From the NCBI GenBank assembly GCA_020631735.1, contig CM036159.1, forward strand, positions 97,766,701-97,830,700: DNA of 64,000 nt. The letters run 5' to 3'. The notes under the pieces were generated by a model. The model did no database searches and was not told the origin of the DNA. It saw nothing but the letters and a program-made list of their open reading frames with translations. This document shows positions 23,184 through 35,393 of the stretch, one piece after another. Each line of letters begins with the position of its first letter. Position 1 is the stretch's first letter. The stretch comes from Saccharum officinarum. Taxonomy: Eukaryota; Streptophyta; Magnoliopsida; Poales; Poaceae. The translations under genes were made by a program, and so were the position numbers.

Positions 23184-26100
23184 ATGCCCCTGTCGCGGCA
23201 CACGGTCGGGAACGAGTACGCGCTGGGCGGCCGCGACCTCTACCGCGCGGCTGACCAGCACGACCCGGAGGCCGTCCTCGATGGCGTCGCCATGGCCGGA
23301 CTCGTCGGCGTCCTCCGCCAGCTCGGCGACCTCGCCGAGTACGTGCGCCGCACCATTCCCGTTCTTCCTGTCTTGCTCTCCCTTTGTCCGCCATTAGTAT
23401 GGATTTTGCTGTTCTCGTCTTAATTCTGTGGTGGTTTCCGCTCCCGTTGCATTCGATTCGAGCATCTTCATTTTCCTGGACGAGTTGTTGATGTCATGCA
23501 TTTCGAATTGCTGCGTCATGACTCCCGGACCGATCGCATTTGCTTTGATTTTCGGTCGTAGTAGATCACCTAATGCTTTTGTTATGTTACGTTACGAACA
23601 GAGCGGTAGGTTTTCGAATCCTTTCTCCTTTTTGAGAAACGGTAGGTGATTGATGTATTAGTCGTTTGACTTTTCAGGTCGTTAACTTCTGCTACTGCTG
23701 ATGGCCTTGTCCTAGCTCCGCAGCACAGACCACTCACTGTGCTGTCATAATATTTCCGTTCCTAATAAGTAGTATAATAGTGAATTGTCATCAAGCACTT
23801 CTAGCTACCCTGTACCGAAAAATAGCTGCCCTTTCTGAAGGGAAAAAAAAAGAGAACAAAACCGAAAAACTTTTCTTATCGTCATTTATGCAAGAATGCT
23901 CTGATTAATTTATGATATCTGAAGATTGAAGCAAAGAAAAAAAAATTGCAACAGAAAGACCAAAGTTTGCAGAAACTAGAATTTCAGAGAGAAACAGCAC
24001 AAGTTCATATTGTGCTCATGACGCAACTGAACTCCCCCTATTGTATGGCTGCAGATTTGCTGCACAGGTGTTCCACGGCCTGTATGATGAGGTGATGAGC
24101 ACGTCTGCGCGAGGGCACGGGCTCATGCTCCGAGTGCAGCAGCTGGAGGCAGAGCTGCCACTGCTAGAGAAAGACTCCTGCCAGAGAGACTACCTGTATG
24201 TTGCTTCTAACAGGGGTGGGTTCAGTATCAAGTGCACATTTCTCTTCTGCTGCTTATCCTTCACTACTTTCTCAATTTTCAGAAAGCAAGATCATACTGT
24301 TTTCCCCCCTCATTTGGAAAAGCCATAATTTAGTCCCTTTTGCAGGTGTCGATTGGCATTCAAATCCAAGGGTGGACCATGGGGTTGTCACAAGAGGTGA
24401 CACGCCTCGCTTCATCATGGACTCAATCAAGCAGTGTCGCGGACCACCCAAACTCTTCGCGCTGGACAAGTACGATGACCTATCTCTAGTGTGTAGCAAC
24501 TGAAGACCTGTATCATGACGGTTGCAGCATTGTTCAACATGCAGGTATGATATCGGCGGTGAGGGGGCGTGCTTGAAGAGATACACCGACCCGTCATTCT
24601 TCAAGACGGATTCCGCATGTTCTACCTTGCTGCAGGAAGGAATTCAAAATGAAAGAAGACCTCTGAAAGCCATGGTAATAAACACTTCAAAGTTCTCACA
24701 AGTTCATATGGATATATTCAGTAGCTGAAAGTGAGCACTGTTAACTCTCCTCCAGGAAATTTGATAGACCCAGTGTATGCCTATTGCTATACGTTTTTTT
24801 TTATATTGTGCACTTAACCAAAAATCAGCTCCACCTAAAAGAGAGAACGACTTGGTTGGACTGAACTTAATGATGGGAACATAAAAATAATTTTGTCCCA
24901 CTCTTGCAGGAGATCAGGCCTAACCTTCAGAATGCTGAGATTTTCCGACCCCCAAATGCAGCCGACTATGTCTCCAAGTACCTTTCCTCTTATACTCTTT
25001 GAAATGTATCAGTATGCTATTGTTCTGCTAACTAATTCTAAAAACGTTACTTTGTCCATCTCTGTAGACTGGAGACAGATTTATCTGGTGAAGCTATGGA
25101 TGAAGTTCCTACAAACCGCAGACGGCTGAAGTACCGCCAACTAAATGGATCTGTATTTCAAAGCTTCAGACCACTTATGCAGAATCTGTATGAAAAGCCT
25201 TCATCAGAGGAGAAACTCGTCACAGGTGACCACTCAAAAGTGCATATATCTATGAATGATTCACCTGAATCAGACACTGAAGAGAGAGACATCATGGTAG
25301 ACACGTCTGTCAACATGGAAAAAGGCAAGGTCACTGTTCGCAAGAACAGATCAATTTCTGAAGAAGCACTATCACGTTCTTCAGATACTCGGTCAGCAGG
25401 AAGCAGCAAGGGCTACAACTCTGAAGTTGATATCTACATGGATGCATTAACCACGATGGATTCTGAAGTGGAGACAGATTCGGAACACTGGGGCCATGGA
25501 CAATATACCTTAGATCGGATGGATTCGGACAATAGATCCTCCAATGCTCAAAACAACATGGCATCGAGGACTACCAGCTTCGAGAGGAAAGACAAGTCAG
25601 ATGTTGCCTCAGCAAACAGAGATATGAGTAACAAGTATGAAGAAGCCATTGTCTCCACACAGCACACCAAACCAGTTGTTGGTGAACATGAGAGGACCAG
25701 CTCATTAGAGGAACTGCTTGACAAAGAAAAACCAGCTTCTTGGGATCATGAGAGGACTAGCTCCTTGGAGGAATTGCTCACCGAAGATTTCAATGCTCCT
25801 GAATCTGGAGTAAGAGAGCAAGCTACTGAAGAACAGAGCTGCAATGGCAGTGTCACCAGTGCTGTATCAAATGGCACACAAGATATCACTAAGACCAAGG
25901 AAGTCAAGGAGCATTCCAACATCGCAACTATTTCCTTCAAGAAAATAGCAAGCAAGAGGTCCAAGTATGTCGGCAGCATGGAGCTCATTGCTTCAAAAGT
26001 TGGCATTCTGCCGAGAAAACTCTCCAAGAAGCATGACCCTTTCTCTGATTCCCTCCGGTACATGGCGAAGCAACTCCTTGAACTGAAGTATGATGGCACT

Positions 26101-28605
26101 CAAGATAGAGACTTATATGACTTTGAAGCAAACGGTGTGGGATGTGATGTCAAGTACCAGGAGATTTATGACCCTCCTGTTGAAATTAAGGAGAGTGATG
26201 TGCACAAAATTCCGTCAGATTCACCTTATGATGATGTGGATTCAAGAAAATGCCTGCAAGAAGAAGTAAACCATGAGCTGGAGCATGATGTTCCACCTAC
26301 TGACAGTCCACATGATTCAGTCCCTGATGAAGGAAATGGATTTCAGGACTCCAACATGGTCTACTTGGCAGGCATCATTACATCTTGCAGTTACCAAGAG
26401 GAAGAAGGATGTGCAAGTACTTTACTTGATGAGAATTCATCTACGGGAGTGATCAACCATATTTTGGAGCATGCTCAAGAGAACTTCGAGGAACATCTTG
26501 ACAAGGAAGTGAATGAGGACATTCATAAAGAAGTCATTTCTGAAAATGCATCTGATAAGTGTGAAGACCTGAAAGAAGTCGGTATTTACACAGAGCAGGT
26601 GAATGTGGAAGATATTGAGGAAAGCAATAAATCTGATGTATATGTGTTGGATGATGAAACTGCCGAGTATATAGAAGAGCAGGTAGTTTCAGATGGTATG
26701 ATCTCTTCACCGGTTTCATCCAAGCAATCGGATGATCCTTGCCGGATAACTCCACTCACTGTCGCAGATGAAGATTATACAGTGGCATGTAAGATCTTCG
26801 ACGGCCCTGAAGTGGAGCATATTACATTGTCAGAAACATTCACGGATATTGATCTACCTAATGTGGTAACTGAGTCAGTAATCAACAGTGAACATGCCAT
26901 TCCAGACAATGAACAGTACTATTTATGTCCAAAAACTACTTTTGGACAAGATCCTATTCTCGGCAGCTATGAAATTGTAGGGAAAAATGGGCAAGTTCCA
27001 CTATGCAGCTCAACCCCTGCGGCTATAACTCCAGAGCTAACTGTAAACACAGAGGAAAAGCATGAGTTTCATCAAGCTGTGTGTCAGGAACCATCAAATT
27101 CATTAAATAGCAGTACTGAAGTTTTTGGAGATCCACTAGCTCCTGACTCCAGAGATGTTCCACCGTCAGTCATCTCAAGCTTCGATTGGATGCTTAATGG
27201 TGCAATGCAGCAGTCATTCAATATCCTTCCTTCTCATCCAATTAATGGAAATGCACAAGAAAATGGTTCTTCTGAAGATGCACCGCCACCGCTTCCACCT
27301 CTTCCACCAATGCAGTGGCGAACAAACAAGCTACAGACAGGGTCATCACCGTTATCTGCAAAGATCGGAAGACCACCAAGGCCAAAACCTCCAGTAAAAC
27401 AACAAGAAAGTGAAGCTGCTTGCGCTCTTCAGGAAAAGAGTTTGCAGAATGAAGTAGTGCAGTCAACTATTTCTAGTGATCATGAGATAAATCAAATCCT
27501 TAACATGGATTGTCATGAAAATCATCACCATGAAGGAGAGGAGTATGATGCCCAGGATTTTAATCCATTTCCCTCGTCAGAAGTTGAATGCTTGTCAGAA
27601 GTTGCTTCAGTAAAAAGTGTAAATCTGCACACATTGCAGCTACCTGAGCTTATAGTTGTTCCGGAAGAGGCATGGTCAGTGTTTGGTAATATAAAATTCA
27701 TACCAGAACAAGAAGGAAAACACCAACTAAGCAATGGACTTTCTGTTTGCAATGGCATGTACACTTCTGATTTGTCAGCACAAAAGACCAGCCAGAAGCC
27801 TGAAATTTTTGCAGATTATAAGGAAAAGGAATTTTCAGCTGCAGGTAGTGACAAAGTTGCAGATTCAGAAGAAAACAGACCAAATGGTGCTATTAAACAG
27901 GATGTTATGCTCAATCCTGACTTGCCAGTACAACAGAAAGAAGACAAACATGATTGTGATGACAAGGCAAGGGAGTTTTCCTCTGCATTAGAAGAGGAAT
28001 CGTCAAAATCACCAACTCATACAGTGCCGAAACCACCTAGATATCCTCTCCATCCTGTTACTTCTCATGACAGAAGCATGGTATGTAGGACTCTATTATA
28101 TTTGGTTTAAAATGATTTAAGATCCTCACCTGATCATTTTTCTTTTACCCTTTCAGCTAAGAAAGGCTCCAACTTTGGTTCAGCCCTCGAGTAAACTTTC
28201 AGACGAGAAGGACACACTATTGGAACAGATAAAGAACAAGGTAATCCTTGTAGGGTGCATTAAGCCACATCACCATCATTACAACAGTTTTTTTTCCTAA
28301 TGAAAGCAAATACAGTCAAATTAAGCTAAAAGTGCCTTAAACCAATTTGACTTGTTTCACAGTCTTTCAACTTGAAGCCTGTTCTTGCAAAGAGACCAAA
28401 TGTAATGGGTGGTCCAAAAACGAACTTACAAGTGGTGGCCATTCTAGAGAGAGCCCAAGCGATTCGCCAGGTTACAAGTCATTCAGTTTCTTGCTAGCTG
28501 TAATTTAAGTCGATCATAGCTGTATCATCTATGATTAAACGATGATTATTTCCTTTAAAACAGGCTGTTGCCGATGACGATGACGAGGATAGCTGGAGTG
28601 AGTAG
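23184..28605 (+). CDS. SCAR: SCAR/WAVE family protein, activator of ARP2/3 (9 exons)
   Basis: SCAR is the subunit of the WAVE/SCAR complex that activates ARP2/3-driven actin branching at the plasma membrane, shaping pavement cells and trichomes. Exons: 23184-23338, 24055-24215, 24346-24469, 24545-24674, 24910-24977, 25068-28080, 28157-28240, 28363-28470, 28564-28605, all GT-AG, giving 1294 aa. Exons 1-5 encode the SCAR homology domain that binds the rest of the complex (start [16 protein letters not shown]). Exon 6 is one 3 kb exon encoding a long disordered acidic region with a proline stretch near residue 950. Exons 7-8 carry the actin-binding WH2 helix ([15 protein letters not shown]), followed by the central region, and exon 9 ends in the ARP2/3-binding acidic tail [10 protein letters not shown]. 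The domain order is complete, so the gene looks functional. Which of the several grass SCAR paralogues this is cannot be told from the sequence alone. Confidence 0.93.
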
Positions 28606-29200
28606 CTGGCTCTTCCCTCAGAGCAATTCATTTCGGCTCCTGCTTTTTCACAAGTGCTTGCGTCAATCCAGACCTTTGTGTCCCTGTTCTTGCATGGAGC
28701 AAAATATGGAATGGAGCCAACTTAGCACAGGATTTCATGCCAAGACAGTTGATTTGGACCAGGTGATGTCCATGGATGGGCAGCATAGAAGCAACGTTGC
28801 AACTGCAAACATAGTGTGGATCTCTACTGTATTATCTGTAACGAGTTTCGAAGCGCGTCACATGTTTATTATATATCTTTCGATGCACCTCCTGAAAACT
28901 TGATGTGCTTGGTGAGGATTGTTAGATTGTATATGCCTCCTAGGACTAGTTTGATTTTTGTAACTTCGTGAGTGTACAGAAAGAAGCATGATTGTTGAGT
29001 TGTTCTGGACAAATCTGAAGCTGCTAGAGCAAGCAACTTGACTGTACAGGTCTCTGACTCTGAATCAGACAATGGCCGCCTGAGGTAAGTTTCAGGAAAC
29101 AGAAGGTGCAGCCGTGCAGGGAATGTGAATCTACCATCTACCACATATCTTATTTTTTGGGTATATTTGTGTATACCAGATCTGTTCCCTTACGAAGCCA
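28606..29200. other. Intergenic: SCAR 3' UTR and upstream of the eIF5 locus
   Basis: Transcribed-looking 3' UTR of SCAR followed by sequence leading into the pyrimidine-rich leader of the broken eIF5 gene. Nothing else recognised. Confidence 0.45.
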
Positions 29201-29535
29201 CGTCGATTGTTACTGCATCACGCGATTTTTTCCCCGTTCCCCTCCCACCGTTCGCTGCCCAGGCGATTAAAAAGGAAAAGGCATCCCTCGGCCCTTCCGT
29301 CTCTCTACTCTACTACCGGCGGCTTGGCAAAAAAAAGAAAGAAAAAAACGCTCCCCACCCTCGGCTCCCCCGCTCACCCTACTCGGCTCCCACTCCGCGC
29401 ACCGCCGCCGCCGCCGCCAGCCCCTCTCCCCACCCCGCCGTCCTCCCTACTCCGCTTCCACTTCCCGCTCCCCGTCAGCTCATCCAATCAGCTGCGCATC
29501 TCGCCGGCGACCTCCACCGCTTCCATCTACAACAG

Positions 29536-30591
29536 GTCGTTCGTTCGTTTGGTAACTCGGAACACCACCTAGGGTTTGAGTATTCGTGAGGAATCTAACT
29601 AGATTTAATTAGGGTTTGCTTGGTAACACACACCACCCGGATTAGGTTGTGGTCAGATTTTGGTTTATGCTGGATTAATGATTTTTTTCTACTGTGCGCG
29701 TACAATAGATTTGTTATATTCGCGTTGGGGGTCTGTTTGGATAGGTATTAATTGGGATCCTAAAAGTTAAGTTAATGTAATATGCTATGTTGTGTTCGAT
29801 TTCAGTTTATGCCAGATTAATGAATTTTTCAACTGTGGGTGTAGATTTGTTGCGTATACGTGTTCTAGCTCTGTTTGGATAGGTGACAATATTTGGGATC
29901 CTAAAATATTTATGCACTTGGATTTGCCTGCAGCTGATTATGTTGTGGTTTATGTTGGTAGGCATATGTGTGTTTTAGCTCTGTTTCGATAGGTATTTGG
30001 TTGTTTATCATTGTTTGGGTTTAGCTTTTCTTATTTTATATTTGGCAATGATGATGCATCTTTTGCCAACCAAGTGTAGTGTTGAGGTTGATAATCACCT
30101 ATGTACTAGTTCTTTTATATGCTGGTGTGGTTTTTTGAACTCACCATCTCCTTCTGCACATGGGATGCAATGACTTATTCTTGGTTAGGAACTATTTCCT
30201 AGCTGTTTTTAGTTCATTGTTTCCTTTGCTGGTGAGCTATCAAATGAAAAGTGCATTCATCCAGGAGATACAATTTTTTTAATTGACACAATAATATGAT
30301 GAATGATGGGATCTCCATGTATACTTTTGAACCAAATCATATTCTCTTTGTTTGTAAGTTACTTGGGTAGGTGCATGAAGGTTCTATTCTGGGTGATAGT
30401 GTAATAATTTTGTTTAGTTGCCCATCAGTATACGTGGTTGAATTGCTCTCAGTTTATAATATTAGCTATTATGTCATACAATGTAATATACCGTCCTTCC
30501 TACAATGGAATTTTCAGCTTGGATGTTCCCATACACATTGGCGCTGTATGATTTCTTTCTAACATTCAATCCTCTGTTTATGTTGTACCAG
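29536..30591 (+). other. Inferred 5' UTR intron of the eIF5 locus
   Basis: A CT- and CCG-rich leader (about 29220-29535) ends CAACAG followed by GTCGTTCG, and TTGTACCAG precedes GTAGCAGC at 30592. That defines a 1056 bp GT-AG intron wholly upstream of the eIF5 start. Plant eIF5 genes typically have an uninterrupted coding region with an intron in the 5' UTR. Its retention here suggests this was once a normal genomic locus rather than a processed retrocopy. Confidence 0.5.
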
Positions 30592-31387
30592 GTAGCAGCA
30601 ACTGTTCTTGCTGCAGTCTGACAAAGTGGAGGGCTTAGGAGTTGCTGCTTCTTTTATGTCTGAACAATCTTTGCTCTATTTGGGATTGCTGGGGGAGTAT
30701 TCTCGCGCGACGAGGAAAAGGCACAAGGTTCCGCTCCACTGCACGCATCAAGAGCCCATCTGGTTTCCTTGTTCTAAGGTGTCGTTTGCTGGTGCTCAGA
30801 GTCGGCTTGGTTTTTTTCAAAGGATTAGCAGCTACTCTCGATTATGGACTTTGTCACATCTGATAGCACCAACTTCATAGATCTTTATCCAAGATGGCGC
30901 TGCAAAAACATTGGTGCTTCAAACAGGGATGATGCCTTCTATAGGTACAAGATGCCCAGAATGATCACCAAGATAGAAGGTCATGGTAATGGTATCAAGA
31001 CAAATATTGTAAACATGGTTGACATAGCAAAAGCACTTGCCAGGCCAGCTTCCTACACAACCAAGTACTTTGGATGTGAGCTTGGTGCGCAGTCCAAATT
31101 TGATGAGAAGACAGGGATTTCCTTGGTTAATGGGGCTCATGATACTGCAAAGCTGGCTGGTCTCCTTGAGGTATTCATCAAGAAGTATGTCTAGTGTTAT
31201 GGATGTGGGAATCCTGAGACTGAGATTCTCATCTCAAAAGACACAGATGATATCACTGAAATGTGCAGCCTGTGGGTTTGTCTCAGATATTGACATGAGG
31301 GACAAGCTCACAACCTTCATCCTGAAAAACCCACCAGAACAGAAGAAGGGAGGAAAAGACAAGAAGGCCATGAGGAGAGCTGAGAAG

Positions 31388-31392
31388 GAACG
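31388..31392 (+). repeat. 5 bp target duplication, left (GAACG)
   Basis: GAACG directly before the LTR, repeated at 32593-32597. Both lie in eIF5 coding sequence. Confidence 0.9.
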
Positions 31393-32592
31393 TGATGGGA
31401 AACGTGATTCCCGATCTTTCGTCAGGTTCAAGATAACTATCGATTTGGTCGGAAGCGACACACCGATCTGGCTTCAGATCACAAAGACCCGAACCCTGTA
31501 ACCTTAGCACCACGTCTCCTCTGGTTATCAACCGTGTCACAATCCGGTTGACCTCGCCATGAAGGCTAATCTCTGCTATGAATCGAAGAACACAAGCAAG
31601 AACAAGATAAAACGTAACTCAATTGAAGTGACAATTGCAGATATATGATTAAGAACTCGAAGTTGGGGTCTCGCAAACCGATAACGGCGATTGTTCAAAG
31701 ACAGATTGATCTAAAGCAAAATCCAAACCCTAACCCCAACATAGGCTGCGGCTACTGATTATAAAACCTAAGGGGCATCCAAGGATCCCTACTCACGTCG
31801 CTAAGAAGTCTCGACACGTTACAAGGGTCAAACGGCCCAAAAGACGGCGACGCAGCGCCCTGACAGATTCTAGACGTTAAATTGTTTCGATGATTCCTGT
31901 TGACTCCAATGGAATTTGGTCCTCAAACTAAAGCCATTGGTTATCTTATGAAATTATCTTTCCATCCATATGTGGATCATCAAAAATAGAGTCCGGTTGC
32001 GTCCTGAGCGTCTATTTTACTACGGACTGGTCCTGGAGCCCGAGATGGACTCGAACTTGATATGGATTGAGCCTCCAACTTGGCTTGGACGCCCTTACTT
32101 GACTCCTAAGGTGGTGGCCAAGGAGGAGGGCGCCCTTGGGCATCTCTTAGGTGTTCTCCATCTTCTTGAGGCGTGCTCCAACTTGGGCCTAGGTCCCAAG
32201 TGTGAATAACAAGCCTGCGACGACGTTGTAGCACCCGACAGAAATAGCGGCGGAATGTCTCAATGATTTCAAGGCCTTGCCAATGTGATATTGAGGTAGG
32301 ACCAGATCTATTTTAAAGCTTATCAAATAATCTTTCCATCAAATGCTCATTGACCTCAATCGCACTCCGGATGGATGACTTATGAGCTTCCCAATGAAGC
32401 ACTATCGGGCTGCCGACGAACCGAAAGTTCAACTTTGATGGACTTGCACTTTGAGACACATTTGTATCTACATTCAAATAACGACATGTACATGTGAAAC
32501 CAAGTGAATTGTACCCAAAATTACTATGCAAATGTAGGAACGAGCGCACCTTATAATCAATGGTCGTATCCGATGGTGTCATGTCATCATCA
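31393..32592. mobile_element. Solo LTR inserted in eIF5 (1200 bp)
   Basis: Starts TGATGGG and ends CATCATCA (TG...CA, with TGATG/CATCA inverted ends) and is flanked by identical GAACG pentamers, the pattern of an LTR retrotransposon reduced to one LTR by recombination. There is no internal gag or pol sequence. Family assignment is not possible by eye, and a Gypsy-type LTR seems most likely from the length. The strand of the parent element is not determined. Confidence 0.87.
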
Positions 32593-32597
32593 GAACG
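32593..32597 (+). repeat. 5 bp target duplication, right (GAACG)
   Basis: GAACG directly after the LTR, matching 31388-31392. The eIF5 frame resumes here. Confidence 0.9.
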
Positions 32598-33946
32598 CCT
32601 GAAGGAAGGTGAGGCTACTGATGAGGAGCAGAAGAAACTAAAGAAGGATGCAAAGAAGAAGGATGGTGTATCTTACAAGGAGTCCATTGTCAAGGGTTCA
32701 AAGAAGAAGGCTACTGCTGCTGGCTCTGATGAGGACCACTCAACCTCTCCAACTCGCAGCCATGATAGTGACCATGCAGCTGCAGATGAGGAAGAGGAGG
32801 ATGATGATGTTCAGTGGCAGACTGACACTTCTATCGAGGCTGCGAAGCAGCGCATGCAGGAGCAGCTGAGTGCAGCAACTGCTGAAATGGTGATGATGTC
32901 CACTGAGGAGACTGAGAAGAAGAAACAGGAAACCCACAAAGATGTCACTGCTAATGGTTCAGCAAAAGAAATACCTGATGAGAAACCTGCTGTCACTAAG
33001 CCTAGTCCCTATGAAGAACTGGTTGGAGACATCAAGGCTAGCCTAGGAAGTGCTCCTACCCCTACCCAGCTCAAGGCTGGGCTGGCCTCCTCAACCCTTC
33101 CTCCCCAGGATGTGATGAATGCTCTCCTCGAGTCTCTCTTTGATGGTGTGGGCAAGGGATTCGCGAAGGAGGCTGTGAAGAACAAGAAGTACCTTGCTGT
33201 TGCTGTTCCAGATAAGGGTGCCCAGACGCTGCTGGTTCAGGCCATTGAGGCTTTTGGCGGCAAGTGCAGCCCTGAGGCACTGAAGGAGGTCCCAGTTGTC
33301 CTGAAAGCCCTGTACGATGGAGATATCCTGGAGGAAGAAACCATCGTGGACTGGTACAATGCTGCTTCTGCAGCTGGAAAGGACTCCTAGGTCGTCAAGA
33401 ACGCCAAGCCCTTCGTTGAGTGGCTCCAGAGCGCCGAGTCTGAGGAAGAGGACGATGGGTGAAGAGACGACGTTGCTCTACTGCTGCTCATGATACACTT
33501 AATATGGTGTGATCGTGTGTCAGTGTTCTTAGTGACAATGTCTAAAATTGTTAATTGTCGTGTGGTGCAGCATACCCTATGCGGTTGGCTGCGTGTGGTG
33601 TCGTCAGTTTGGTGTCTGTTGGATGTCACGGTTTATTATGTTCCTGTGGATTGCAACTTATACTATATAAGTATTTGCTTGGGCTGTGCTCTTATAACCT
33701 TTTGAGATTTTGCATTTTCTTATTGCGCTGCATTGTTGTCCCTGTATATTAAAGGTTGAGGATTATGAAATCCTGAGCATGTAAGGCTACGGTATAGTCA
33801 TCTGCACAACGGAGGATGCTTGTGATGCATTTGTTGTCATGCTTGTGATATTTTATTTTATTTTTTGGTCGTGGCGATATTTTGATTTGATTGAGCAACT
33901 AGCCTATTTATCGGGTCATCAGATAGGGACGACCGATTTTAAATCC

Positions 33947-34026
33947 CCCTCACCTGCCTGCATGTATTGTTGTTTTACACCCCCCACCAGTCCCTCACCT
34001 GCCTGCGCGTATTGTTGTTTTACACC
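33947..34026 (+). repeat. Near-tandem duplication of a 35 bp unit
   Basis: Two copies (33947-33981 and 33992-34026) of a 35 bp unit around CACCTGCCTGCATGTATTG differ at two bases and are separated by 10 bp. Confidence 0.85.
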
Positions 34027-34053
34027 GTGCTGGATTGGAGAAATTGGGCATGT

Positions 34054-34113
34054 TTCTTGAAAAAAAAGGTGGGCAGGTCTATTCTTGAAAAAAAAAAAAG
34101 TTGGGCAGGTCTA
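34054..34113 (+). repeat. Tandem duplication of a ~30 bp unit with A-run
   Basis: Two adjacent copies (34054-34081 and 34082-34113) of TTCTTG-(A)n-GTGGGCAGGTCTA differ in A-run length (8 versus 12) and one base. Confidence 0.85.
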
Positions 34114-34114
34114 T

Positions 34115-35388
34115 TCATTGGTAGGGAAAATTTCTGTCTTTTATTCTGAGGAGATATTTTGAAGGTTGTAGTTTGGACACAGAATGGAGAGGAAACGCTT
34201 TCTTCTCAGTTTTATTATTTCGACTCCCTTTGCAGCATTTAAGTTCAACAATTTTGTCCACGTGTTACCTGGGGGTAAATAGAACTTGAGAGAAAAAAGA
34301 GAAGGTATTTTAGTTTCCTGTACTTTTTGCATTGAACTGTGAAAGAGTAGCATTTCAAATTTAGCAATTTTGTCCACGTAAAAGCAATGTGTTTAGAAAT
34401 GCTAAAACATTTTATAATTCGGAACGTAGGGAGTACTAATTATTATCATCATCTCTGTTGTCTACAAAATAACATTAGCAACTCTCTTTCTGGAGATGTT
34501 CACTCCTGTTTTTTATCATGCAAATTTGGGGTTACAACTGAATTACTCAACTAAATGAAGGGATTGATAATACGTTACAGTTTTGGAACAAACATACAAA
34601 TAGTGCAAACTTAGATGGAGTTATATACACAGAGATGTAAGCATGAATTTACTATGTCCTGGTTCGTGACAGATTTGTTTATTTTCGTTAGAAAACTGAT
34701 TCATGTAGTTATATATACATTGAATCTGTCTAGCAAATTGTTGAGTCGAAACTGTTTTTACTTTGCATTCGTTGCTTTAGTAGTTAAAAAGATACATGGT
34801 CAAGCCATTGGATAATTAAAGCTGTTTATCCAGTTTCTCTTGATGATAATAGCCTACTGGACTGCTCAATTCCTGTTATCGGAATTATATGTTCCTTTCC
34901 AAATTGCCTTTTCAAAAGAGTCTTCCTGTTTTCAATGAAATAAAGGGATCAAGAGTACCTTGCAAGACTTTTTTTTCTTTTTTTTTATAACGGAAGACTG
35001 GTTATGACAGCATAAGAAAACTTTCAAACCACCATGAAAATTACGTGCACTTGGCTCAGCAACTGCAAGTACCAATTTTGAGCTGAAATTAGATTTGATA
35101 TAAGGGGCTAATTTCATGCGTTGAGTAATTAAAATGGTGCAAAAGAATAGATAGTTGAGTCCTCGTATTTTTTATTTGTTTTGTCTGTCTGATTAGATTT
35201 TTTTGTTTTGTTATTCTCTCGGCGTTAAAAGAACTTTTTTTATTATAATATAGATGCAGGCATTTATATATATTATGTGTCTTCCTACCCCCATGACTAC
35301 TTTGAAAAGTTGAACCGATAGATCTTAAGATTTACTAAATCAGTATAGACGTCTCATTGTCGAGGATCAATCACCTACCACTTTAATA
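34115..35388. other. Intergenic stretch left of the solo LTR
   Basis: AT-rich, no gene recognised. The phrase CAATTTTGTCCACGT occurs twice (near 34248 and 34364), perhaps a remnant of an older repeat. Confidence 0.45.
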
Positions 35389-35393
35389 GTATT
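35389..35393 (+). repeat. 5 bp target duplication, left (GTATT)
   Basis: GTATT directly before the solo LTR, matching 39446-39450. Confidence 0.9.

Larger units (their letters stand above)
30894..33462 (+). pseudogene. eIF5: Eukaryotic translation initiation factor 5, disrupted
   Basis: eIF5 is the GTPase-activating protein for eIF2 in the 43S/48S initiation complex. The N-terminal eIF2-beta-like domain with its zinc ribbon (CYGCGNPE, then CAACGF) and the C-terminal eIF5C/W2 domain (around EETIVDWYNA) are both recognisable. Breaks: an extra A in the run at 30904-30908 a few codons after the ATG; TAG at 31192-31194; an extra A in the run at 31236-31239 within the zinc ribbon; a 1200 bp solo LTR at 31393-32592; and TAG at 33388-33390, 24 codons before the ancestral stop at 33460-33462. 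Both nonsense codons fit CAG to TAG changes. A C-terminal fragment from 32560 remains open for 276 codons, but its first codons are LTR-derived. I infer a dead gene; an intact paralogue must exist elsewhere. Confidence 0.9.

Noticed and set aside
22843..23394. A 183-codon minus-strand frame over the SCAR first exon
   Set aside because: Antisense shadow of GC-rich exon 1 and the (GAG)11 repeat, Arg/Pro-rich and without a domain.
29125..29589. Frames of 121-154 codons in the pyrimidine-rich leader of the eIF5 locus
   Set aside because: Proline/serine-rich translation of a CT- and CCG-rich 5' UTR, crossing the inferred splice donor. Not a gene.
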